The position numbers and the translations under genes are program-made. Shown here piece by piece: positions 1 to 5,029 of a stretch of 5,029 nucleotides of DNA. Each line of letters begins with the position of its first letter. The stretch's first letter is position 1. This DNA is from JBMSHD01 sp049416425 (GTDB taxonomy: Bacteria; Pseudomonadota; Gammaproteobacteria; Francisellales; Francisellaceae): contig JBMSHD010000136.1 of the NCBI GenBank assembly GCA_049416425.1, positions 1 to 5,029 on the forward strand, given 5' to 3'. Under the pieces are notes generated by a model. The model did not search any database and was not told where the DNA came from. It saw only the letters and a list, made by a program, of their open reading frames with translations.

Positions 1-3
1 GTG

Positions 4-52
4 AAAAAAGAGTATTTTGATGAACATTTAATCAATAATTTACCAACTTGGG
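4..52 (-). repeat. Left arm of a perfect 49-bp inverted repeat at the window ends
   Basis: Read on the minus strand, this stretch is identical to the last 49 bases of the window (4981-5029), so each base pairs with the one whose coordinate makes the sum 5033. Identity breaks at base 53/4980 on the inner side. On the outer side the right arm stops at the window edge, so the true repeat may be longer. The right arm is coding sequence of the secreted hydrolase gene. Here the same codons (245 onward of that protein) lie directly against a truncated IS3-family transposase fragment. This may be a second, truncated copy of the gene, a contig end inside a repeat, or a chimeric join. The sequence alone does not decide. 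Confidence 0.95.
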
Positions 53-54
53 AA

Positions 55-153
55 TCGATTGTAATAACTTTCGATATACTCGAATAGGGAGCTCTTAGCT
101 GCCTCTGCTGTCTGATAGTTCTCATCATCACATAGTTCTGTTTTAGCAGTATG
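55..153 (-). pseudogene. IS3-family transposase OrfB, C-terminal fragment
   Basis: The minus-strand frame reads HTAKTELCDDENYQT, then AEAAKSSLFEYIESYYNR. This matches the hallmark C-terminal part of IS3-family OrfB (rve integrase domain), usually of the form HTLKTELV..ENYQTR.EAKSSLFEYIEVFYNR. In intact proteins the next residues are a basic KRRHS.LGY..P block. Here the frame instead enters the inverted-repeat arm and stops at 40-42 after FPSW. Upstream, the frame has stop codons within about 20 bases, beyond the deletion junction near 153-156. The DDE catalytic residues lie in the deleted part or are not preserved, so the fragment has no activity. Confidence 0.85.
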
Positions 154-182
154 CCATTTTTACTCCTAAGGATTTGAAATTT

Positions 183-208
183 GTGTCCCAAAAACCAGGG
201 GTGGGTCA
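183..208 (-). repeat. Probable left terminal inverted repeat of the IS3-family remnant
   Basis: On the minus strand this begins TGACCCACCCC, continues TGGTTTTTGGGACAC, and points into the element. IS3-family ends typically start with TG, then a C-rich run, a T-rich run and a GGA(G/C)AC-like block, and this stretch follows that plan. Its position about 26 bases before a Shine-Dalgarno and ATG is where a left end should lie. The partner right end is not in the window, so the pairing cannot be verified. Confidence 0.65.
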
Positions 209-292
209 AATTAAAAATCATTTGAATGTAATATATGAAGTGTTTGTGATTTAACAAGAATCAAGATATAAAAAACACACTTTCGTCATCGA
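209..292. other. AT-rich spacer downstream of glsA, nothing recognised
   Basis: This 84-bp stretch separates the glsA stop from the IS end. It has no plausible reading frame. It contains only weak inverted repeats (GTGTTT at 240-245 against AAACAC at 273-278, with a 27-base loop), without the GC-rich stem and T-run of an intrinsic terminator. The operon's transcription end is therefore not visible. Confidence 0.6.
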
Positions 293-1210
293 CTACATAA
301 CCCTGATTTTCAACTGTTGCAACAGATATTGAATGGCCTGTTGGCCGCGAGCACTATTGCCATACTGATCTAACGGCGGCGAAAAAGCGGCGATAGAGAA
401 TCTTCCGGGAACAATGGCCATGATGCCTCCACCCACGCCGCTTTTAGCGGGTACCCCGGTGCGATAAAACCAAGTACCAGAATTATCATACATGCCGGCT
501 ATTGTCATCATTGCCAGAATTTTATGAACATACTCTGGCGCCAGAATTTTGTCCTTTGTCAGCGGATGAGCTCCCTCATTTGCCAGCACACCCGACATCA
601 GCGCCAACTGCCTGGTACTGACATTGATCGAACAACCCCTTGTGTATTTTTGAACGGCAACGGCAGGATCGGCATATAATCTATCATAGGATAAAAGCAG
701 CTCTGCAATCGCCTGATTATGCCTATTAGTCGCCATTTCTGAATCACATACCGCTTTGTTTAAATCTAATTCTTCTCCAGCAAATCGACTCATATTGGCC
801 ATGATATCGAAATCCTGTTGTTTTGACAGTATCAGACTCACCGTGGCAATGGCTCCGGCATTAACCAGCGCATTACCCGCCTGATGTTGCTCAAGCTCAA
901 TGGCAGCAACCGAATTAAATGACATACCCGTGGCATTAGCACCAATTTTAGTAAGAATCGCCTCGCTACCAAAACTATCCAAGGCATACGCTAAATTAAA
1001 CACTTTGCTGATCGACTCGATGGCAAAAGGAATATCGGCGTCGCCAATAGAATGAATCGAACCATCGACACCACTCACAACAATGGCAAAATAATCCGAA
1101 TTGACGCGAGCAAGTTCAGGAATATAACTGGCGTTTTCACCTGAGGTTGTCAAAATAGCATGATCATAGGCGTCTTTAAGCAGCTGTTTAAAATCAAGCA
1201 TCTTAGTCAT
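293..1210 (-). CDS. glsA: Glutaminase (serine-dependent beta-lactamase fold, GlsA/YbaS type)
   Basis: It hydrolyses glutamine to glutamate and ammonia in the cytoplasm. The ammonia binds a proton, which is the basis of glutamine-dependent acid resistance, and the glutamate can feed GadB. The 305-residue length matches E. coli YbaS (310). Visible active-site residues, numbered from the chosen start: S66 and K69 (ESISK), N117 (LVNAGA), E158 and N165 (SEMATNRHN), Y189 (KYTRGCS), Y241 (GMYDNSG) and V259 (KSGVGGG). All the expected family positions are kept at consistent spacing. The start at 1210 is chosen because GAGG at 1217-1220 lies 6 bases upstream and the ATG overlaps the gadC stop, which suggests translational coupling. 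An upstream ATG at 1240 would add ten non-homologous residues inside gadC. A start at 1201 (MLDF) is possible and resembles the YbaS N-terminus. It is the last gene of the operon, and I see nothing broken. Confidence 0.96.
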   Translation of the reverse strand: MTKMLDFKQLLKDAYDHAILTTSGENASYIPELARVNSDYFAIVVSGVDGSIHSIGDADIPFAIESISKVFNLAYALDSFGSEAILTKIGANATGMSFNSVAAIELEQHQAGNALVNAGAIATVSLILSKQQDFDIMANMSRFAGEELDLNKAVCDSEMATNRHNQAIAELLLSYDRLYADPAVAVQKYTRGCSINVSTRQLALMSGVLANEGAHPLTKDKILAPEYVHKILAMMTIAGMYDNSGTWFYRTGVPAKSGVGGGIMAIVPGRFSIAAFSPPLDQYGNSARGQQAIQYLLQQLKIRVM

Positions 1211-2696
1211 CGCTCGCCTCTTTGTCGTGATACAGCCCAATCTGATCGTTCTTAATTCTGGCTAACCACTGCTGTTGCCGGTTTTTTGTCAGACTAAAGA
1301 TGATGTGTGGAATAAGAATTAAAATAATATAACAGATAATCAAAGCGATCAGATAGCCAACATAGATACTCGTGCTAACCGAGGAAGGTCTTGAGAAGGA
1401 GATAAAAAAGGCTAACAAGGTAAACAGTAGACCAACGATAGCCACGATCACCCCAAACACCACTGGCATATTAAATTTCCTTGGATTGACATTGTTTGGC
1501 ACTTTAAATTTCAGTGCCAGATAGGATAGAAACAACACCATATACATCGTCAAATAAACGATAACGGTTACGGTCATGGCGGTGAAAAAAGCCATATTGC
1601 CGCTGCCAAACGCCATTCCTGTCAATGTCAAGATAACAATCCAGAGCGAGACGACAACGGCTTGAACAACAAGAAGCCTCACCGGCATCATGTGTTTATT
1701 CGTTTTGGCAAAATACGGTGGCAGCAGTCCATCTTGAGCCGCTGTCTGAATCCCTCGTATCGGACCATTGATCCATGAAGAGATCTCACCGACGGCACTT
1801 AAAGCGATGATGAAGGAAAAAGGATAGATAATCCAAGCCACATCATAATATTTAAACAAAAACAGAAAGGCTTCGAAAATACCTCCGCTTAGCGATATCT
1901 GTTTAAGCGGAATCACCATGGCAATAGTGAGTGAGCTCAAGGAAGCCAGAATAACGGTCAGTAATACCAAAATCAGGATGGCCAACGGATAGTTCCGCGC
2001 CGGATTTTTCAAGTGGTTCACGTGGACAGCCGATGCTTCTGGCCCCATATAAGATAAGATAAACGACACCAGCACAACAAGCGCGGTAAAACTTGCAAAA
2101 TCAGGAAAAAAGGTATGGGATGAGAAGCTAATCTGTACGCTATTTCCAGCCGAAAAGTAGGCAATGCCAAGGATAATCATTACCACAATGGGGAAAAGAA
2201 TACCGATAAAAAAAGCATAGGTGGCGATTAATTTGGTAATCTTTGTTCCCAGGAAATTGGCGAGGGTAATAAGCCAGAAGACGATCAACAGAATGACCAA
2301 TTGTAATATTGAGGGATTTCCTAAAGCAGGATAATCAAAAGCATAAGCCAAACCATTGGCAATAAAATAAAGCATGGCAATAAAGCCTAAACTAATTTCT
2401 GTCCATTGCAGGAAGATCATGAAAAAGCCCCAACGCGCGCCAAAGGCAGCTTTTCCCCAACTAAACACACCAGCATCGCACCAGCCTTGCCCCCCTGTAC
2501 CGAGTTCGGCAGCAACCAGGCAAACAGGAACAAACCAGAGAATACCGGCGACCAGTAAAAAGAAGATCGTCGAAAAACCAGAAGTGGCAAAGGTTGGATA
2601 CGCATAGATGCTGACCACCATCGAGGCGGTTATCATCAAAAAACCAAAGAGACCCAACTGATGCGTAACTGGCACATGCTTAATTTTATGATCCAT
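1203..2696 (-). CDS. gadC: Glutamate/gamma-aminobutyrate antiporter
   Basis: This inner-membrane APC-superfamily exchanger imports glutamate and exports the GABA made by GadB. It has 497 residues, against 511 in E. coli GadC, with about 12 hydrophobic segments (roughly 13-33, 40-62, 87-115, 130-148, 155-181, 202-217, 237-262, 287-306, 340-360, 370-396, 411-433, 443-467). GadC signatures are present: YAYPTFATSGF (31-41), GGILWFVPV-like LVAGILWFVPV (48-58), TFFPDF (195-200), SYMGPEASAVHVN (215-227) and EISSWINGP (304-312). Residues matching known E. coli positions are Y31 (Y30), E220 (E218), E304, Y381 (Y378) and Y385 (Y382). The cytoplasmic tail after the last helix is only about 30 residues with one late histidine (H490). 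It is shorter and less histidine-rich than the E. coli pH-gating C-plug. The start follows AGGAG at 2704-2708, which sits on the gadB stop codon. The gene overlaps glsA by 8 bp. Confidence 0.97.
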   Translation of the reverse strand: MDHKIKHVPVTHQLGLFGFLMITASMVVSIYAYPTFATSGFSTIFFLLVAGILWFVPVCLVAAELGTGGQGWCDAGVFSWGKAAFGARWGFFMIFLQWTEISLGFIAMLYFIANGLAYAFDYPALGNPSILQLVILLIVFWLITLANFLGTKITKLIATYAFFIGILFPIVVMIILGIAYFSAGNSVQISFSSHTFFPDFASFTALVVLVSFILSYMGPEASAVHVNHLKNPARNYPLAILILVLLTVILASLSSLTIAMVIPLKQISLSGGIFEAFLFLFKYYDVAWIIYPFSFIIALSAVGEISSWINGPIRGIQTAAQDGLLPPYFAKTNKHMMPVRLLVVQAVVVSLWIVILTLTGMAFGSGNMAFFTAMTVTVIVYLTMYMVLFLSYLALKFKVPNNVNPRKFNMPVVFGVIVAIVGLLFTLLAFFISFSRPSSVSTSIYVGYLIALIICYIILILIPHIIFSLTKNRQQQWLARIKNDQIGLYHDKEASDD

Positions 2697-2703
2697 GATT
2701 AAT

Positions 2704-2708
2704 CTCCT
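2704..2708 (-). promoter_or_regulatory. Ribosome-binding site of gadC, overlapping the gadB stop
   Basis: AGGAG on the minus strand ends seven bases before the gadC ATG and shares bases 2707-2708 with the gadB TAG (2707-2709). Ribosomes ending gadB would clear or re-use this site, so decarboxylase and antiporter synthesis are probably coupled. No terminator or promoter fits in the 10-bp gap. Confidence 0.85.
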
Positions 2709-4092
2709 AATGTGTCATTTTTTTGCCTTGACGCTCGGCGGCCATCTCTGATTTAGCATGAGAACTCAAACTCGTCATCACCTTGTTAAGATCGCGAAGA
2801 AAATCAGCCGCCAAGGTCATGCTGAAGTTCTCCTTAACGACAACTCTAAGTGCGATGATCTCCTCGGCATTTTGAGGCATACTATACGCTGGAACAATCC
2901 AACCATAAGCACGCAAAGCTGAAGAGATCTCATAGGCATTTTTTTGCCCGTCATTGAGACAGAATGTCACCACAGGCTCCATGCGTCTGCTTCCCCCTAG
3001 TATGGAGAAATGCTTGCTTTTCACCAACTCTGCCGCCAGATAGTCGCTGACTTTCATCATATTATTCACAATTCGGGTATAGCCGTTAATGCCAAGACGT
3101 AAGAAATTATAATACTGTGCCACAACCATGGCACTGCCACGTGAGAAATTTAAGGTATAGGTCGGCATATCACCGCCCAGATAATTGACCTTAAACACCA
3201 GATCATCTGGAATGACTTTTTCATCTTTAAATAGCAACCAGCCTATACCCGGATAAACCAGTCCATACTTATGTCCAGACAGGTTGATCGACTGCACCTG
3301 CTCGAGTCGAAAATCCCACTTGATTCCATCGTCGCGAAACATCGAAATAAACCCACCGCTGGCACCATCAACATGAAGCGGAATATTCCAGCCATACTGT
3401 TCTTTTATCTTTACTAAGAGATCGTTGATCTGTTCTATCTCATCGTATTCCCCGGTAAACGTTGTTCCCAATATCGCAGCAACACAAATCGTGTTTTCAT
3501 CGATCAATGGCGCCACATCTTCGGCGGTAATATAGTAACGATCTTTTGCAATCGGAATGATGCGAGGCTCCACATCAAAATAGCGTGCGAACTTATCCCA
3601 GCATATCTGAGTATTGCTGCCTATGATGACATTCGGTTTATCAAATGGCTTATTCTCCGCCTTCCTTTTATTGCGCCAATTAAATTTATGCGCAAGCCCC
3701 GCAAGCATAATCGCTTCAGATGAACCAATGGTTCCGGTACCGACATAGTCTTTATTACCGGAAGCATGAAGAAGATCAGCCAGAATATGAATACAACGCT
3801 CATGAAATTTTTCGACCTGTGGATACTCATCATGATCGATAAAATTTTTACTGATACACTGCATGATGAGATCATCAGCTTCCGGTTCCATCCAGGTGGT
3901 GACAAAACTGGCAAGATTTAGCACAGGCGTTCCTTCAAGGTGAAGCTCATCGGTAATCAACTGCTTGGCTACTTTAGCCGGCATCCCGCTCTTGCTGATT
4001 GACGCAAGTGTATCATTATCAAGATCATAGCGGCTGGCATAGGTTGAGATATCGGAAACCGATAACTTATTCTTAGATTTTTTATGTATCAT
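2707..4092 (-). CDS. gadB: Glutamate decarboxylase, PLP-dependent
   Basis: It converts glutamate to GABA and CO2, consuming a cytoplasmic proton; the family forms oligomers and becomes active at acid pH. The 461 residues compare with 466 in E. coli GadB, and the whole PLP-decarboxylase group II fold is present. The cofactor lysine is K275 in SGHKYGLVYPG, preceded by H274. D242 in HVDGASGGF contacts the pyridine nitrogen. S124/S125 in TIGSSEA and T210/T211 in LGTTFTG lie at the phosphate site. Substrate-side residues include S62 (threonine in E. coli), F63, D86 (FIDHDEYP) and R416. The SINLSGHKYGLVYPG and FKVNYLGG...NFS blocks and the C-terminal MTH resemble lactic-acid-bacterial GadB more than E. 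coli GadB, as I recall those sequences. The start is supported by GAGGAG (4103-4108) ten bases upstream. It is the first gene of the gadB-gadC-glsA operon. Confidence 0.98.
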   Translation of the reverse strand: MIHKKSKNKLSVSDISTYASRYDLDNDTLASISKSGMPAKVAKQLITDELHLEGTPVLNLASFVTTWMEPEADDLIMQCISKNFIDHDEYPQVEKFHERCIHILADLLHASGNKDYVGTGTIGSSEAIMLAGLAHKFNWRNKRKAENKPFDKPNVIIGSNTQICWDKFARYFDVEPRIIPIAKDRYYITAEDVAPLIDENTICVAAILGTTFTGEYDEIEQINDLLVKIKEQYGWNIPLHVDGASGGFISMFRDDGIKWDFRLEQVQSINLSGHKYGLVYPGIGWLLFKDEKVIPDDLVFKVNYLGGDMPTYTLNFSRGSAMVVAQYYNFLRLGINGYTRIVNNMMKVSDYLAAELVKSKHFSILGGSRRMEPVVTFCLNDGQKNAYEISSALRAYGWIVPAYSMPQNAEEIIALRVVVKENFSMTLAADFLRDLNKVMTSLSSHAKSEMAAERQGKKMTH

Positions 4093-4102
4093 TGTATAAG
4101 TT

Positions 4103-4108
4103 CTCCTC
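4103..4108 (-). promoter_or_regulatory. Strong ribosome-binding site of gadB
   Basis: GAGGAG on the minus strand lies ten bases upstream of the ATG at 4092 and fixes the gadB start. It is close to the ideal Shine-Dalgarno, consistent with high expression when the operon is induced. Confidence 0.85.
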
Positions 4109-4124
4109 GTTGTTTTCTAAATTC

Positions 4125-4138
4125 ACCATTGAGTATAG
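4125..4138 (-). promoter_or_regulatory. Candidate sigma-S-like promoter -10 of the gad operon
   Basis: The minus strand reads CTATACTCAA starting at 4138. The -10 hexamer TATACT (4132-4137) has the preceding C that is typical of RpoS promoters (CTATACT). The best -35 match is poor: CTGATA with a 19-base spacer. RpoS promoters tolerate this. Transcription would start near 4125, giving a leader of about 33 bases ending in the GAGGAG site. E. coli gad genes are RpoS-dependent, so the match fits the function, but the assignment is inferred from sequence alone. Confidence 0.5.
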
Positions 4139-4186
4139 ATCATCATGAAAAACTTATATCAGTATTTATCGATTATCATAAAATTA

Positions 4187-4214
4187 TTGAAATATTATAG
4201 AGTCATGCTATGTT
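4187..4214 (+). promoter_or_regulatory. Candidate sigma-70 promoter of the secreted hydrolase gene
   Basis: TTGAAA (4187-4192) is followed after 16 bases by TATGTT (4209-4214), with a TGC directly before the -10 that gives an extended -10 (TGN). Transcription would start near 4221, about 30 bases before the ATG at 4251. The divergent 158-bp region is strongly AT-rich. I did not find a convincing GadE-type GAD box in it. Confidence 0.5.
4194..4199 (-). promoter_or_regulatory. Alternative -10 box for the gad operon
   Basis: An exact TATAAT occurs on the minus strand here, about 100 bases before gadB. No good TTGACA-like box lies 16-18 bases upstream (best about 3 of 6), so it would need an activator. 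It could give a long gadB leader. It lies within the candidate -35/-10 spacer of the divergent plus-strand promoter, so the two would compete. Confidence 0.35.
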
Positions 4215-4250
4215 CACATAAACAATAATTTATTTTTGGATATCCTTAGC

Positions 4251-5029
4251 ATGAAGATAAAAACAGTATTTATTATCACCTGTAGTGTTCTATCAGCAAC
4301 AATCTTATCTTCTACTTATGCCTGTAGTAGCGTTGCTTTTTCCGGTTCTTATGTCGATGGAGGAGGAACAATTTTTGGGCATAATCGGGATTCAACGTTC
4401 AATGCTTTTGAAAATTTAGTCATGATAAAACCAGAAAAAGGCTATCCATATCTGGCGCTTAAATATGGAAAAGGTCCGGATAATTTGGAATATATCTCCT
4501 GCGGCACAAATCAATACGGCTTGTCCATTTGTGCAAATGATCCAGCTACAAACTACCCCAAACATCGTAATGAAGATCTGATTGAAACAAAAATTATTCA
4601 TACTGTTTTAACTCAATATAAATCTATTGATGAACTCAACAAGAATGCTCAAAAAATTTTTGGCGTTGATAATCCAGGACTATTCGTCTTGAGTGACTCC
4701 AAAAAAGTAGCTGAATATCAGGCCGGTTATGACGATAAATATGGCTATAGGATAGAGACCAATGGTTATCTCTGGGATACGAATAGTTTTACCTATCCAG
4801 CCGTTGATATGCAAAATAAAATTGTACTGACCGATGTTGAAGATCGTGATCGAAACATCAAATATTTTCTCAACAATCTACCACTGAAAGTAACTTTCAG
4901 CACGATTTATAACTTTTTGGGAGAGCGTAATTATGGTCTGTTTCACAGTATTAACAGAGAGATTACTCTGGCGCGCTATACCCAAGTTGGTAAATTATTG
5001 ATTAAATGTTCATCAAAATACTCTTTTTT
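4251..5029 (+). CDS. Secreted Ntn-hydrolase, C45/choloylglycine-hydrolase superfamily (3' end cut by window)
   Basis: It is a predicted exported hydrolase of linear amide (C-N) bonds; the substrate is unknown. Residues 1-24 form a signal peptide: a short basic start, a hydrophobic stretch and a TYA cleavage motif. Cleavage after A24 would expose C25, the expected N-terminal nucleophile of this fold. Further family-like features are GHNRDS (43-48, the G-x-N-x-D block), GTNQYGL (85-91), LFVLSDSKKVAEYQAG (144-159, like the 'D..g.va..E' strand) and DTNSF (176-180). After these come an RDRN stretch (199-202) and a helical region. The frame is open through codon 259 to the window edge. Relatives are about 330-360 residues, so roughly the last quarter is missing. 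A C69 dipeptidase-like or penicillin-acylase-like protein is an alternative. The Shine-Dalgarno is weak (TGGA, 4237-4240). Base composition is more AT-rich than the gad operon, which may mean a separate origin. The last 49 bases recur inverted at 4-52. Confidence 0.8.
   Translation, partial: MKIKTVFIITCSVLSATILSSTYACSSVAFSGSYVDGGGTIFGHNRDSTFNAFENLVMIKPEKGYPYLALKYGKGPDNLEYISCGTNQYGLSICANDPATNYPKHRNEDLIETKIIHTVLTQYKSIDELNKNAQKIFGVDNPGLFVLSDSKKVAEYQAGYDDKYGYRIETNGYLWDTNSFTYPAVDMQNKIVLTDVEDRDRNIKYFLNNLPLKVTFSTIYNFLGERNYGLFHSINREITLARYTQVGKLLIKCSSKYSF
4981..5029 (+). repeat. Right arm of the perfect 49-bp inverted repeat
   Basis: This arm is the exact reverse complement of 4-52 and lies inside the hydrolase gene, starting at the second base of codon 244. 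The match continues to the last base of the window, so its outer limit is unknown. The three further bases at the left edge (1-3) predict that CAC follows base 5029 if the repeat goes on. Confidence 0.95.

Larger units (their letters stand above)
53..208 (-). mobile_element. Internally deleted IS3-family insertion sequence remnant
   Basis: Read on the minus strand from 208 down, the order is: an IS3-like terminal repeat (183-208), a Shine-Dalgarno AGGAG (163-167), and an ATG (155-157) placed where orfA would begin. The sequence then jumps straight to codons for the last part of the OrfB integrase (from about 153 down to 55). Nearly all of orfA and orfB, about 1 kb in a normal element, is missing. 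The relic orfA frame meets a stop after four codons. The right terminal repeat is absent because the element is cut at 52/53 by the inverted-repeat arm. It cannot be autonomous. The family is inferred from the end sequence and the peptide, not from a database match. Confidence 0.75.

Noticed and set aside
240..278. Inverted repeat GTGTTT/AAACAC after glsA as a terminator
   Set aside because: It has only six pairs, a 27-base loop, an AT-rich stem, and no T-run following on the minus strand.
1211..1240. Longer glsA start at the ATG at 1238-1240
   Set aside because: It adds ten residues (MGCITTKRRA) not seen in glutaminases, lies deep within gadC, and has no better Shine-Dalgarno. The ATG at 1210 has GAGG six bases upstream.
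2374..2607. Open frames on both strands inside gadC (plus 2374-2607, minus 2417-2605)
   Set aside because: They lie wholly within a clearly conserved gadC region in other frames. Their peptides have no recognisable features and no ribosome-binding sites that I could support.
3621..3914. A 97-residue minus-strand frame inside gadB
   Set aside because: It is in another frame of a strongly conserved part of gadB, and its composition looks like a shifted reading of that gene.
4238..4245. Palindrome GGATATCC just before the hydrolase ATG as an operator
   Set aside because: An 8-bp palindrome is likely by chance and partly coincides with the weak ribosome-binding site. Nothing else marks it as an operator.
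4093..4250. A GadE-binding GAD box upstream of gadB
   Set aside because: The nearest stretch (TAAGGATAT near 4241-4249 on the minus strand) shares only a few bases with the E. coli box, and I cannot support it.
4416..4601. A 61-residue minus-strand frame opposite the hydrolase gene
   Set aside because: It is antisense to well-supported coding sequence with family motifs on the plus strand, and has no start signal of its own.

Overview
The window looks like a chromosomal fragment of a gammaproteobacterium, or a close Gram-negative relative. The grounds are a gad-type acid-resistance operon with a GadC/GlsA pair resembling the enterobacterial proteins, a secreted protein with a Gram-negative-style signal peptide, and an IS3-family remnant. 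I cannot name the genus. By hand counts on sample lines, the gad operon is about 43-48% GC and the rightmost gene about 30-37%.

Layout, left to right. Bases 1-292 hold no intact gene. Bases 4-52 are a perfect inverted copy of the last 49 bases of the window. Bases 53-208 are an internally deleted IS3-family element on the minus strand: its left terminal repeat, a relic orfA start, and a fragment encoding the transposase C-terminus. Bases 209-292 are AT-rich with nothing recognisable. From 293 to 4092, three minus-strand genes form a tight operon transcribed right to left: gadB (glutamate decarboxylase), gadC (glutamate/GABA antiporter) and glsA (glutaminase). gadB and gadC are 10 bp apart, with the gadC ribosome-binding site on the gadB stop; gadC and glsA overlap by 8 bp. 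Bases 4093-4250 are a divergent, AT-rich promoter region. A plus-strand gene from 4251 runs off the right edge and encodes a signal-peptide-bearing Ntn-hydrolase of the C45/choloylglycine-hydrolase superfamily.

How the operon works, from established knowledge of the families: GlsA deamidates glutamine to glutamate and ammonia, which takes up a proton. GadB decarboxylates glutamate to GABA, which consumes a cytoplasmic proton. GadC exports GABA in exchange for external glutamate. One transcript thus combines glutamine-fed and glutamate-fed acid resistance. The most plausible gadB promoter carries a sigma-S-like extended -10.

I see no previously undescribed biological system. The points worth a second look are the exact terminal inverted repeat (a contig end in a repeat, a second truncated copy of the hydrolase gene, or a chimera), the internally deleted IS, a GadB that resembles the Gram-positive form, and a GadC with a shortened, histidine-poor C-terminal plug.
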